Assembly (NCBI RefSeq): GCF_029227915.1
Contig: NC_079876.1
Location: forward strand, 27,749,828-27,813,827
Source: Hydractinia symbiolongicarpus
Lineage: Eukaryota > Cnidaria > Hydrozoa > Anthoathecata > Hydractiniidae
Direction: 5' to 3'
Length of the DNA stretch: 64,000 nt
This document shows positions 11,150 to 22,822 of this stretch, piece by piece. How positions within the stretch are numbered: the first letter of the stretch is position 1; every line of letters begins with the position of its first letter. The translations under genes and the position numbers were made by a program. The notes below the pieces were generated by a model, which was given only the letters and a program-made list of their open reading frames with translations, was not told the origin of the DNA and made no database searches.

Positions 11150-12330
11150 AGATACGAAACGCAACAAAATGGAGGTTCAACGGAGATCAGAAGTTTGTCG
11201 TTAGAGTACACATATTATTAATTTTATTATCATTTCATTTTATTGTTCAACAGTCTTTTATAACGTGGATAGCGGAGTTCGAAGCACATGCTAATAAATG
11301 GAGAGATATATTACTTTGTTGTACCGAGTCGACAGCTTTTACTTTTATAGCTAATAAAATATCCGAAGATGATAGCACAACGAACTTGTTTTTAAGAAGG
11401 GAAGTAACGTGAACACGTTTATCGATGAATTGACATAAACTATTCTTGAAATTTTCGATATCGATGAGGCGGACACGATTAATTCTATCGCCATTAATCA
11501 CGTCTTTTCGAATTTGGATGAGGATATGCGTCAGGAGGCTAAAGTCTGTCAGCTGACAGGTAACAAAAGTTTAGAAAATTTTTTAGAATTTATTGTTACT
11601 AAGATGGAGGGAAACACCTTAAAACCGAGGTTCGTTGTCGCAAAAGTGTCTTATGATACAGTCCCCATTGCAACAGGCGGTTCAAATGACCGGATAGACC
11701 GACTTGAAAATGATGTCGCAGATACTAAAAAAATTTGACGAAACAACACCGACACCCGACAACATATCCGTCACCGCAACCAACAATTTGAACATTTTGC
11801 AAGAAACCGGGACACGTGGAGAGTAAATGCTTTAAGCGAAGGATATGTTATTCCTGTGGAAAAATGGGACATATAGCAACGTTTTGTCAAGATTACAAGG
11901 AAAATAAATCGAATTCTTCAGCGTGTGAAAACTCAGGTTTTCCCAACATAACACCGACCCAGAGAACAATTATTGATATTATCGATATTAATAGAAAGAA
12001 CGTGGATTTATTATATGACACTGGCAGTCAGTTTTCGATTATCACCGTGGAAATGCATTGAGCTCTATTAATAAAACCACCTCTAATGGAAATTAAACAA
12101 AGCGAAATTGATGTAGATGGACACCGCTTCAAATGAGAGGGAGTAGCATATTTAACATTAACTTTCAAGAAAAGGGATGGTACGGACTACCCATTATTTT
12201 ACGAACCAGTGTTAGTTTCTGAGAACGTTAAAACCAATATTCTAGGATCAAGGACCGAATTACGATTCAAAGGATGCGAAAGAAATTTAGCAGGAGAAAC
12301 ATTTTTATTTACGACAGAACCTAAAGTGTT
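11150..12330 (+). pseudogene. LTR-retroelement gag-protease remnant
   Basis: The region reads as a degraded gag followed by the start of pol. A gag-like stretch (about 11160-11412, then 11514-11738) includes AEFEAHANKWRDILL and LDEDMRQEAKVCQLTG. A zinc knuckle CYSCGKMGHIATFC (CX2CX4HX4C) follows at about 11845-11890. A retropepsin active site, LLYDTGSQFSII, lies near 12010-12045, and a flap-distal ILG-containing segment (VKTNILGSRTELRF) follows near 12225-12270. Stops and shifts occur near 11410, 11740 and 12060. No reverse transcriptase follows; after 12330 there is a GTT microsatellite. Family (Gypsy or other) cannot be decided without RT. No LTRs were recognised. Confidence 0.7.
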
Positions 12331-12361
12331 GTTATTGTTGTTGTTGTTGTTGTTGTTGTTT
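12330..12361. repeat. (GTT)n microsatellite
   Basis: A run of about ten TTG/GTT units directly after the protease remnant. Confidence 0.85.
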
Positions 12362-13183
12362 CATATTAATTTATTGCAAGTCCAGTGTGTCCACAGGAAT
12401 TCTCTAAACCTTGTCAAAATGTCCGAGAAAGTCATACCAGCAATTTTTTTATTAAATTTAAATTTAAATTATTTTCATTTTTCAAAATTTTGGCAGAAAT
12501 TGAATTTCAGATCTACAGTCTATTTACCTATGTGTTTACAATTATGGCTTTTAGCGTGATCAAAAGTTCTAATAAGTATGAATTTCTGCACAAATATAGT
12601 TGGGAAAATGAGAGAAAATGTCAAGAAAATGCCGCCAGGAGTTAATATTGAGTGGACCCCTTTTTGGTGAATGCTGCGATATTTCCTTTAGCTTCGCGAT
12701 TAACGATAAATATTGCTAAGAGACGAAATTCATAGTAACACCACGTATTTTCTGAAATTTACAGGAATAAAAAATGATAGATAAAAGTGATGCGAAGCAA
12801 CTAAATTTAAGAAATTTTTTTTCCACGAATTACGGTAGTTAGCATCTAGAAAATTCCTTTCTTCACGAACACTTATTTTTAATTCAATTTTATTTTTATT
12901 TATGTAAATAATTTTTTACAAGTTTTTTTATAAGCTACACCACGATTGCAATTTTGAAATTTCACACAGACTTACGGATGCAATCGCCTATCAACTATAT
13001 AGGTGATTGGTCACTTATTTTTCATACACAACCGGATATAACATTGAATGTTTAGTCTAGAATGTAAGTGAAATTTAATAGTAAATTTAATAGTAAATTT
13101 AAGTAAAAAACAGTCAAAAATTATTATGGTGAACACTCATTGTCATAACATTCCAACTTTGTTAATTTTTACGTTTAGGTAAA
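12362..13183. other. Non-coding stretch
   Basis: No gene recognised. A small direct repeat of 'aatagtaaattta' occurs near 13075-13100. The right end probably holds the 3' untranslated region of the minus-strand receptor-like exons. Confidence 0.35.
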
Positions 13184-13926
13184 TCAAATCTCTGATTCGA
13201 ATGTCACTTTATCGTATGGGTTATCACTGTCAAACTTCACCCACTCGTAGGGTGATTCGCTGCCGATTGATTTCGCATCAATGTTTTTTTCCGCACCGAA
13301 TTTTGGCAGCTCCACCTCCAAGCTATCCTTGAAACTATTTCGCCTGTAAACTGCTTGCGGGATTTCTTTTTTTTTGCGAAGACAAAAATATTCTGTGGCG
13401 GTGGTTCAGGGATTTGTTGGAAAACAACTTTGTCCACTGTTTCGTAAATTGGTTCTTCCATTGTCTGTGGCTTTGTTTTTTTTCGTTTTGTATATCTTCT
13501 AAACTACGAGAATGATCAGAAAAGCGAGGACAAGCATACCAATGCATGCACTAATGATCGTAGGTTCTAAAAAGTAAAAAAATCAATGACGAGGAAACAT
13601 AAAAACAAAGCACTTGTAAAAAGTAAAAGTCTTAAATATCGAAGACTAGTCGTTAGCCGTGGCAGTCGACTAGTTCGTCCGTGTTTGTTTATTCTGGTCC
13701 TTAGATTAACATACGAATAATTAAAGTTAGATTTTGTTTTGACAGGCTTAAAGTGAGTTTACTTATATAAAAAAGCGACCAAAAACGAGGAACGCCTTCT
13801 TTCAACAATTCCAGTTTGCAGCCGTAAATGTTCTGAAAATTTGTGATAAAAAAGAGGTCTGGTGACCAAGTTAGGTTCGTCATACTTACCTGTTATTTGA
13901 ATCCTCTGCTCCTGCGGTGTAAACTC
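13184..13926 (-). pseudogene. Receptor-like transmembrane + ITAM-like cytoplasmic tail exons
   Basis: A 37-base exon (13926-13890; encodes EFTPQEQRIQIT) has a clean acceptor and a GTAAGT donor. It joins in phase to an exon starting at 13566, which encodes EPT and then a 19-residue hydrophobic segment, IISACIGMLVLAFLIILVV. A stop follows immediately, but the +1 frame continues with a basic stretch (RRYTKRKKTKPQ) and MEEPIYETVDKVVFQQIPEP. A second shift in an A9 run leads to QAVYRRNSFKDSLEVELP and ends SPYEWVKFDSDNPYDKVTF plus four residues at the stop 13184. YEWV and YDKV are spaced by seven residues, an ITAM-like arrangement with Val in place of Leu/Ile; a third motif is YETV. Such tails occur in immunoglobulin-like receptors, including hydrozoan Alr allorecognition proteins, but no extracellular domain is visible here. 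Two frameshifts make it a likely pseudogene or a sequence with errors. Confidence 0.5.
13646..13690 (-). mobile_element. Degraded 3' end of a Helitron-like mini-element
   Basis: On the minus strand it reads GGACGAAC...CCACGGCTAACGACTAG before a T, matching the 3' end of the copy at 17531 except that the left arm of the hairpin is replaced. It lies within the intron between the two receptor-like exons. Confidence 0.45.
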
Positions 13927-14720
13927 CTAAAAAAAAAAAAAACTGTTTTTAAATCATCGTCTAGTTAGACCTCTTTTACAGGGGCGCTGTAAGATTGTTG
14001 TAAAATGTATTTGTTAAATAATCGAGCGTTATAGTCACCAGATGGTTGCCAAAGTATTGATAAGGACATGGGCACGAGGGATATATTACAGACCAGATTT
14101 GAAGGAATTATTAACCCAGCACAATGACGTCATTAGATTGTTTTTCTTTTAAAATAAATAAATATTCTACATATGTATAAAATTTAATGGCGTAAGTATC
14201 AATATTGCTGAAAAAGCAGATCTTTTTACGTATATAAAATAGGTCAATCGTTAAATTCACTGTTTTTAATAAAATCATTTTTTGGTGCAAATTTTACATG
14301 TCTACCCCTAGTCGCAGCATAAATAACACGGGAGAAATTAAAGTATGTGTAAAAGAGGGAGGATGGTCTTCCTTAGGGACTTTATACCCAATTTTCATGA
14401 CGTCATCAAACACACTTAAACATGGAATGAGTCTGCGTTGAGACATTCTACAATTGTACCAAGTTTTATCACTTAACTGTGACTAGTTTGAGATTTATAA
14501 CACGCAGGCACTTTGTGATACCGTCAGTGTTACACAGGCTAACAACCTCGTCCCCAAGGTTTCTTGCCTTTTTGACAACGAGGCCAGTGTTAGCCGTCAA
14601 GTGAGCGCTAGCTGCTTTGACATCAGGCAACAAACCCTGCAGACGATGATGGCGGGCTAAAACAGCCCAGACATATTAATGTTCAAAGTTACAATTTCAA
14701 GTAATATAAATATTAAATAG
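13927..14720. other. Non-coding stretch upstream of the receptor-like exons
   Basis: If the receptor-like gene were whole, its extracellular exons should lie here or further right on the minus strand. I found no immunoglobulin-like or other domain in this stretch. Confidence 0.35.
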
Positions 14721-14840
14721 TAACATCAACTATAAACAAGCCAGGTTATTCTAGGCTTCGTAACATCAACCATGAACAAGCGAGGTTATTCTAGGCTTCG
14801 TAACATCAACCATGAACAAGCCAGGTTATTCTAGGCTACG
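14721..14840. repeat. Three tandem 40-bp units
   Basis: Three copies begin at 14721, 14761 and 14801, each TAACATCAAC(C/T)AT(G/A)AACAAG followed by C(C/G)AGGTTATTCTAGGCT and a short end. They differ at only a few bases, so the duplication is recent. Confidence 0.9.
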
Positions 14841-15490
14841 TTTAGAAACACATTTATATTCGCACATATCTATTTCATTAACAGATCTGATGTCCCATCC
14901 ACAACCTTAAAATAGTACTTTTTAAAAATCACGAGAAAACGGCTGCACATGTGCACTGATAACTAGTTTGGTTCTTTACCTTGAAAGTAATGGAATTAGA
15001 CATTTCCACATTGTTGTTATTGATTCCATTTTGGCACCACATGAGTATTTTTTCTTCTCTGTTTGCAACAACTGGACTACGTACTCATTCTCTTTACCTC
15101 TTTAAACCTCACGCCCATTTTCATAGAAAGTTTTTTCCGGAGTTGGGTTGCTACTTGTATTGCAATGTAGGACTTTTCTTCTTGACCCGTCTCCTTTATA
15201 TTTGCCAACATTCATTAATCTAGGGCGGTCGTTATCTAAAACATTTTACACTAATATAAAATTTGGGATTTTAATGGAACATTAATAGGGATACCTCACT
15301 GGACAGGAGAATTGCATAAAGTAGCTATTTGTCTAGAGAAATTCCGTCGCTTTTGTTGACCTTTTTAAAACTCATTATTTGCGTTTTTTACTGTCGTTTT
15401 TATATGCAAACTTAAAATTTGGCTATGGCATAAACCAGCCAGTAAAAACTTTTTAATGAAATATATAATTTAACTGGAGACATTACAATA
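14841..15490. other. Non-coding stretch
   Basis: No supported gene; the frame at 14981-15223 has no recognisable features. Confidence 0.35.
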
Positions 15491-15830
15491 CGTATTTACT
15501 CGATTATTCTCGCCTCCGTAGTGAACATTTTTACTCTCTTTTACGTTAAACAATAAAACACACTTTAAACATTCTTTGATAGTGCATGAGTTGTTGGACG
15601 AAATTTCAAGGCTCACTTGAAGCTAGCCAAGTTGAATACATTTTACATTTTAGCGTATCTGCTGTTCGAAGAAATAATATTCACGACTAGATCCTGTTTA
15701 TTGATTTTCGTACAGCGCTACCATTTTTAATACACCGTATTGACTCTATTATTCCCGCCACGTGATTAACGTTTCAATACTAGAAAAAAGGCAGGTTTAT
15801 TACAGAGGCGGGAATAATCGAGTAAATGCG
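15491..15830. mobile_element. MITE-like element with ~35-bp inverted ends
   Basis: The left end, CGTATTTACTCGATTATTCT then CGCCTCCGTAGTGAAC, is nearly the reverse complement of the right end (15796-15830), which contains GAGGCGGGAATAATCGAGTA. An internal copy of the motif ATTATTCCCGCC lies near 15750. There is no coding capacity, and no clear target-site duplication was identified. Confidence 0.6.
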
Positions 15831-16960
15831 GCATAAATCTGCAACGCATTGTTGGAAAAATATGGGGTGTTGGAGAGGCGCGCAACAAGGAATATAAAGT
15901 TTAAATTCTCTCAGGGAAACGCCGGTAAACATTCTACCCATTCAGTGCTCTAATGGTCGTTGTTTTTACGAGAACGACCATTTTCTCAAAGCTTCCGAGT
16001 AGAGATTTATTGTAGGGCCTTAATATACTTTTCTCTAATATATGGTGTGAAACAACCTCAGCTCAGGGTTTCTTCCTGACAACGCGTAAGTTCTAGAGTT
16101 GGCCGTAAACCTCTATTTTGAGATCTCTATTTTTCAAATATATTTTCAAATTTTTATCATTTTACATTATACTACAAACTAATTGTTGCCCTCAAGACCA
16201 TCCACCCGCGCAATTAATTCGGGATTATTTCGAAAACTGTGCTGTCAATTGTTGCAAACACACAGAGCCAATGCATCTCTCCTTAATTAAGTCCAACCTC
16301 GTCTCCGGGGCTCTTTTTCTGTGTCTGATGGCGAGAAGATTTCTTCTTGATTCATAGACTCCAGCTCGCCCTCACAGTTTTCCTCTTCGAATTTAAGTAC
16401 AGTGACAAGAATGCTTTGATTAATGATTTCCAAAAATTCAAACAAACCTCTCGGATAAAATTAAGAAAGAAAGCCCCAAGAACGAGGTTGGTAAAGACGG
16501 CGCAATTTTGCGCAAAATGTTGATTGTGAGTTTGTTTTGTTTACATGCTGCTCCTGCTGTTCTGCATATCTAACATAGAAACCATATAATTTAAAATATC
16601 TTTCCTTACAACGGTAAATAACTATTTTTATTTTATAATCTTGTTCACCTATTATGGTATTTTGTAGAGTTTAGTCCCCATCTAGCTAAGATTAGCTACC
16701 CGGCTATATCTAGCTACTAGCTAGCTAGCTTTAGCCATATGGAAAACATTGCATTGTATAAGTTACTACCTAGCCAGAGACTGAAGTGCTAGCATGGCAT
16801 CGTAAAAGGCTTAGGCTGCGGTGTTGATGGGTATAGGCAGGTGTAGGTTATTTCAGAGATTCTGAAATGTTGAGCCCATAAATTTTTCAATGGCAGTTCT
16901 ATCAGCTTGAGAGATCATTCAAAACAGGAAACTAATAGATTAGTTATTACAAGCTCGTGA
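15831..16960. other. Non-coding stretch
   Basis: No supported gene. The frame 16118-16357 looks like a repeat-derived chance ORF. AGCTAGCT palindrome clusters occur near 16685-16735. Confidence 0.35.
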
Positions 16961-16974
16961 GCTTGTATTAAAAC

Positions 16975-17060
16975 GCAAATGTGTCCTACAAGAATGGAAA
17001 TTTTTGCCTTCCTAAGCACCGACACGGGAGTCGTCGTGTGTTCGAATCTCATCTTGGTAA
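16975..17060 (+). repeat. tRNA-related (SINE-like) fragment
   Basis: A B-box-like GTGTTCGAATCTC lies at about 17038-17050, followed by a T/C-rich tail. The acceptor and T stems do not pair well, so this is not a functional tRNA; a tRNA-derived repeat or relic fits better. Confidence 0.3.
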
Positions 17061-17530
17061 CTATTTTTACTTTTTTTTTTCTTTTTTCTTTCTTAAAAAG
17101 ATAAGACAAGTGTTCAAAACACTTGTTTAACTAACTAGTAAATAAAGGTGTTTCTACCAAACTTTTTAAAAGTGAATGTAGGCAGAATTAACTGAATTAA
17201 TAAATTTCGCAAATTTTGGGGTTTGTGGGTTTGTGGTCTTTCTTCTTCCTGTCAGTCGGTTCACCCAAGACGGACCCATCTAAAATTAAAAGTTCGAGGA
17301 ATTTTCCGTTCAGGAAGGTCTCACAAATCAATTTTGAAAAATAAGTGTGTAACAAATATTATTGCGTATCTGAATAGTAAAATATGTTGTGTCTAACTTC
17401 GTAACAAAAATCCCAATTTGATAGACAGCTTTTTGTAAACTTTATTCGCGAGGTTGTTTGCGTATATCATACGTCTTGTTTTGCATTAAGAAGAATGGAC
17501 ATGTCCATCCTTAAGGTCTATAAACATGTA
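17061..17530. other. Non-coding stretch
   Basis: It starts with a T/C-rich tract (about 17068-17095). Nothing else identifiable. Confidence 0.35.
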
Positions 17531-17678
17531 TCTATATTATAATACCCGTATACGTCTGTCCGTCCGTCTGTCTGTCACGCAAAATGGTAGCTTAGCTGCG
17601 CAAGTAGCGAGACGCACGCAATATGCGGTATAACAAGGACGGACGAACCCGTGGATTTTTCCACGGGCTAACGACTAG
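17531..17678 (+). mobile_element. Helitron-like mini-element, best-preserved copy
   Basis: 148 bp. It begins TCTATATTATAATACCCGTA after an A, carries GTCTGTCCGTCCGTCTGTCT, then CACGCAAAATGG, and ends with the CCCGTGGA/TCCACGGG hairpin and CTAACGACTAG before a T. This copy best defines the family ends (5' TC, 3' hairpin plus CTAG, insertion between A and T). Confidence 0.75.
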
Positions 17679-19645
17679 TTTGTTTATATTTGCTCTACCA
17701 ATTTCGTTGCCATAAAGTTCAAGTAGGTATTTATCCTATTGTATAAATCCATTATTTATGCTTTTTACCTAATTAGCGTTTTAAATACCGGACAAAAATA
17801 GCTATAAATTAATAAAGAAAGTTATGAAGTCGGATGGGTATTAGTTTCCTTTCAGCAAGAGACATATATCAGACCACTTCTACTACATAAAACCTAAGAA
17901 ATAATGCAATTTTAATATAGTTTCAGAGTTCATAAATGTAATTGGACATAATCAACGTATTATATGATTCAAAAGAAGAAATCAACTACATATTTGTACC
18001 CATCATAGGGACATCTTATTAAGTGTAAGGCCTTGAAACTTTAATAGATTTCTAAAAACATCTCTTCTGAAAGTTTTTAAGCAGTGCTTACTGAATAACG
18101 AGTGTATCAACAACACAAGACAACATCAACAATTTAAAAAGTTCTATGAAGTGTGTACACAATCAATTTAAAAAAAATATTATAAAACGCAGAAATGTAC
18201 CATAATTTTTTTGTGCATTTAATCCAATTCCCAGGCTTTTTGACCGCACAGGGTAGGGATGGGCGAAGGAGAGGTGTGAACGTAACAGCGGCGCAAAGGC
18301 GAGGAGTGAAACTAGGCGCGTCTAATAAATATTGGACAACATCTCTTGATATATACATTGACCAAAGTAAAAGAAAATAGTGCAAAATTATTTTTCTGGC
18401 GCTCCCAATTTTACAAAGTTTTACAATGTAATCATTTCTCTAAGTGGCGAAGATTGATTTTTATAATGTGGTATCAGAATTAAAAAAATAATTATTGAAA
18501 ATTTTGACACCTAGTGAATCAAACGTAGTAGACTTCAACTTTTCGTCATGACGAAAATCGCGACCAATCAAATTCTACTATTGATGACGAGTATTGATGA
18601 TGTAAAAATCGTCCCGTGGAGATTCGCCTTAACAGTCCAATATAGACAATTTTTTAAGGAATGTTAGAAGTCAAGAAGGCATTGATATCAACACATTGTT
18701 GTGTTGATTACAATAAACCGTAATAAACGTCACAGGCTCGACCGACATTTAGAGGATCAATTGATGTTGCATTTACTCTCATTGACTTCTTTTTACAAAA
18801 ATACAAAAATTAGAAATCGACAGCATCCTTCATGGTTTGATTTTCTAAATTTCAAGCATTCATCACTGATATCGAACAATCGTTATTTTTTATTCGCTTA
18901 ATCAATCAAATTTAATTACATAAATTCTATAGCCAAACAAAAAGGTCCTTAAAGTCTTTTGACATGACCAGTCCTTGTTTCAGATTTTTTAATTGGGGAT
19001 ATAATGATACGAAACTAGGATCAGCATATACATGCAAATGCCCAAAACTTATCATTGGCAATAAGTTAGTTCCAAACTCCTAGGTAGGTGAGATAATATT
19101 TTTTGTTTTTGTTTTTGTTTTGTTTTTTCTGGTTTTTGTTTGTTTCGGAATAAAAACATTGACATAACTTTTGCAAGAGGAGGAATTTGCAAGATTTTGC
19201 ATTTCGCAAGTATAAACCTTAGCAATTTTAGGAAAATAAAATATTCGCGAGCACAACTTTCGTAAATGGCAAAAATGGGAAAAGTCTTTTCACGGATATT
19301 ACTTTCAATATATATATATAGAAACATATCTAGGTTTAGGAAAAAGGTTTGAAGTTCGCATCGCTATTTGATGGTTTTTCCCAAATATCTCCTGTCACCC
19401 TTTTATTAGCTAACATACTCTTCTATAAAATTTTGTAAGTCAACAAATTAAGTAATCCGAGTTTAAATTTATCAAATTCTGATTCAAATGCATTCCTTCA
19501 CAAGCGGACAGGACCCGCCTAAGTGGTTTTGCCTCAATTTTTCTTTTTTGCATGCCTACGCAAGTAGTGGTGAGTAAGAAACATATATAGAACATAGTAA
19601 CTACATGACAAGTTTCTAATTAACCATTGTTTAGTTTAACTGAAC
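17679..19645. other. Non-coding stretch upstream of the four-pass membrane gene
   Basis: No supported gene. A locally GC-richer block with CpG dinucleotides sits at about 18245-18325. A (TTTTTG)n-like tract occurs near 19100-19145. The last few hundred bases should include the promoter of the gene at 19646. Confidence 0.35.
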
Positions 19646-22600
19646 ATGCTACCTGAAATGCCTAAAGAAAGCATTGCGGAAAGAAGAAGAAGAAAAGCAG
19701 CAAAGCGTGTCTATAAGTTAAGTAAGTATTAATTTTTACGTTTTGTTCGTGCATATATCATTTTAACTAGTTTTGTTTGTGCAAACGCCAACTTATGTGC
19801 AGAGAAGTAGCTGTGTTCTGCATACTCTCTCGAAACGGCAAAACAGCTTTAAATGGTCAACACTTCAAAGGGATTTTTAACACCTTATTAGAAAAGATAT
19901 CGATTTTCAAATTACGCCGCCAACAAAATTAATATTCCTGTGACTTCGCGGACTTATTACTTCATAACTAAGCTATTGAATTCTCTATTTAAATGACGAT
20001 GTAAATAAATATGAAATGCAATTGATTATTTAAATGATTCTATAGCATTACGCATTTATTGTAACACAACGGTAGTCAAGTCACAATGTATAAGCAGCTA
20101 ATTAATTTTTTTAAATAGGCATTGCTCTGCTCCTTCTTGGTATTCTTGCATTTGCCTTTACTGGAAGTACGTTTGCTACGGGTTTCGGATTTACACCATT
20201 CAATATCAACACGCTTTGGTCGTCTCTATGGTATATTGTAACCAGTATTTTGGGAATGCGAGCAGGGCACAACCCAAGTCGTCGATGTTTGGTAAAAACC
20301 TTCAATGGCTTTGCAGTGACGGCTAGTATCTTTGCTTTCTGTGGGTTTGGTGCATCGGGCGCGGGAATTGCGTAAGTAAATTATAAGCATTAAACAGTAC
20401 AGTCTATCCTTAAAAGTAAAGGCATACTTAGCAAACATTATAACTTCGGAGTTCGATGAACATTGGCAACGTTTGCATAAAATCTGGATAAAAACAATTA
20501 ACAAACGTTTTTTCGAGATCAACTTTTCAAGAAACATTTCTTATGAAACAATTTTTTAAAGTCATACACAAAAAAACGTACACAATGCTCTAATATTGGT
20601 TAAATTAAGATTAGGCAAGTTCAAAAATGATTTTGGCATGTAGTCACAATTATAATACTTATTCTGTTTATATGGGAGTTCTTCATTTTATAGTATTATC
20701 ATTACAGCTATCCTATTTTAAGTTTGCAACATGGCGAACCAGAGCACTTCCGCAATCACATGTTGCCGAATTTATTTTGATGAGCAAGCAGTGAGACAAA
20801 TACTGTTTTCTCCCTCTCTTACTTGCAAAAGCAACAAGTATTAAGTATAAGGAAGATGGAGTTAATATCAAAAAATCTAATGGGGAACATATTTTTATGT
20901 AAATTCACCTGATCTAACATATATTAATTTTGTTGGCTACCAATCTTATCTTTTTAAACGATCGTAGTTTAACAACTATTTGGAACCTGATCCCAAATTT
21001 CATAGTCAAAGGTTAGTCGAATTTGAACTAAAACTCAGAGTTTAAAGTCACTAATTTATTCTCCAAATGAGTTTCATGGACTTGTAGTTCAAAAGCTTCG
21101 TAATTTTATAAATTGTAGATAAATGTTTATATTGCTTTGTACTGCTCCTCTGTTGTTGTTGAGGTTGTTGTGCTACCCATGGTTTACTTAATAACATTTT
21201 TTGTGAGGAAGATTTTACTGCATCCTCATAGTGTTGAAGCCCTACATAACTACTACCGTTTTTCATAAGATAAGTATTTTCATAACAGCTAGCTGCTTAG
21301 TCAACTCATCATCGATCCTTGTGAAATAGTAAAACTCCTCATTTTCTTGCGACTATGGTTTATATTTCATCCATTCACTTTTATGGTACTAATTTTCGTG
21401 TTTTTTTCCCTATATTGAACAAATTTGCAAACTTAAGTCTTTGCAAAGTACTTTAAGACACCATTCCAGCGAATATAATACCAGCAAAACAGCCAATATT
21501 TCGTTAAATAAATGCCTTTTTTCCTGAAATAATATTTAAAAGCCTCTACTACATTTGCTAATTTGATACATACTTGCTGAATGTAATATTTTTAGTTGCA
21601 AAATCAAATACCCGAAAATAATACTGCAATTATACCACTTTCTTTAGATTTCATTTTGTCTGTGGTTTTTTCTTCTGGGTCGGCTTTGGTTGTAGTTATT
21701 TAGTATTTGCGTATGGTTTTCTACTGGTAATTAATTTCATCGGGATGTCAATACTAATCATACTCGCAGTAAATGGTTTCAAGATTTACAACTGTTGTGG
21801 AAAGCCATCAGGTAATTGTTCACACATCATCACCAATTCTTTGACCACTATAACAAAGATGCTATTAGATTACAATATTATTTTTTTAAGGAGACCCGGT
21901 GTACTACGAAGCTAATGAAACCGTACCACACCAAGTGACGGAAGAAAGTTATGTTTATCAACCACAAGAAGAAAAAGTGTTTGTAACAAGTAAATCAAGC
22001 GAAAACGATCCAAGTACTTCTTTTTCAGAGGAGCTAGTTGATAACCAAGGTTATGAAACTGTCTCACATCAATCAACAGAAGAACATGTCTATCAACCAC
22101 AAGAAGGGCAAATGCTTGTAACAAGCCAATCTGGCGAACAATTTATTTTGCTACCAGTGTCACGACAAGGTCAACCACCAATTACTCCAATCAAAACAAA
22201 TGTATCATACCAGAGTCTATCATTAAATGCTTCAACCAAAGCACCTAAATCACAGAAAGCTCGCTCACCAAATGTTCCAATCAAAGCACCTGTATCACAG
22301 CAAGATCGATCAATAAAGGCTTTAACCGAAGCAATTAAATTACATCACGGTCGACCATCAAAGGCCCCAATCAGAGCATCTATTTCACATCTGGACCGAC
22401 CATCAAATGCTCCGATCAAAACACGTACATCACATCATGGTCGCACATTAAACGCTCCGATAAAAAACCATGGTCAAACATCAAACGCTCCAATGAAAAC
22501 ACATACATCACACTATGACCGAACATCATACGCTCCAATCAAAGACCATGGTCGAACATCAAACGCTTCAATCAAAACACATACATCACACCAAGTACGA

Positions 22601-22822
22601 TCATCAAATGGTCCCTTCATTAAACCTGTGTCACACCAAGGTCGATCGTCAAATGCTCCAATCAAAACACATAAATCACACAAAGTTCGAACATCAAACG
22701 CTTCAAGAAGGGCACCTGTGTCGCACCAAGATCGATCATATGTTTCAGGAAGAGTCACATCGACACAGAATCCTTATAAGGATCTGATTTATAATTATCG
22801 ACCACATGCATACGAATACTAA
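19646..22822 (+). CDS. Four-pass membrane protein with repetitive tail (MS4A/CD20-like)
   Basis: Four exons with matching phases: 19646-19721, 20119-20371, 21648-21811 and 21891-22822. They total 1350 nt, which is 449 residues plus stop. The N-terminus is short and very basic (ERRRRKAAKR). Four hydrophobic segments follow: IALLLLGILAFAF, LWSSLWYIVTSILGM, FAVTASIFAFCGFGASGAG, and a long stretch in exon 3 ending INFIGMSILIILAVNGF; CC follows at the membrane border. The layout, with a polar loop RAGHNPSRRCLVK between segments 2 and 3, resembles the MS4A/CD20-like family, but that assignment is tentative. Exon 4 encodes a hydrophilic tail with two VYQPQE blocks and about nine degenerate repeats of 11-15 residues around SHQxRxSNAPIK. 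All donors (GTAAGT, GTAAGT, GTAATT) and acceptors are good. The tail repeats vary in length, suggesting expansion by slippage. Function unknown. Confidence 0.75.
22230..22760 (+). repeat. In-frame coding minisatellite in the membrane-protein tail
   Basis: DNA repeats of roughly 33-45 bp contain CATCA(A)ACGCTCCAATCAAA and a (CA)C(A)AGGTCGA-type core. They encode the SHQGRSSNAPIKT-type repeats. Unit length varies but stays a multiple of three. Confidence 0.75.

Noticed and set aside
12209-12645. Continuous frames with a poly-Leu run
   Set aside because: The Leu run is the (GTT)n microsatellite; only the retropepsin part before 12330 is meaningful.
17038-17060. Functional tRNA gene
   Set aside because: Stems do not pair and no proper A box or anticodon arm is visible.
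16915-17109. 64-residue minus frame (RFEHTTTPVSV)
   Set aside because: It is the antisense translation of a tRNA-like B-box region, a known source of spurious proteins.
22513-22787. Two frames antisense or shifted to exon 4 of the membrane protein
   Set aside because: Shadows of the coding minisatellite; the plus frame in phase with exons 1-3 is the real one.
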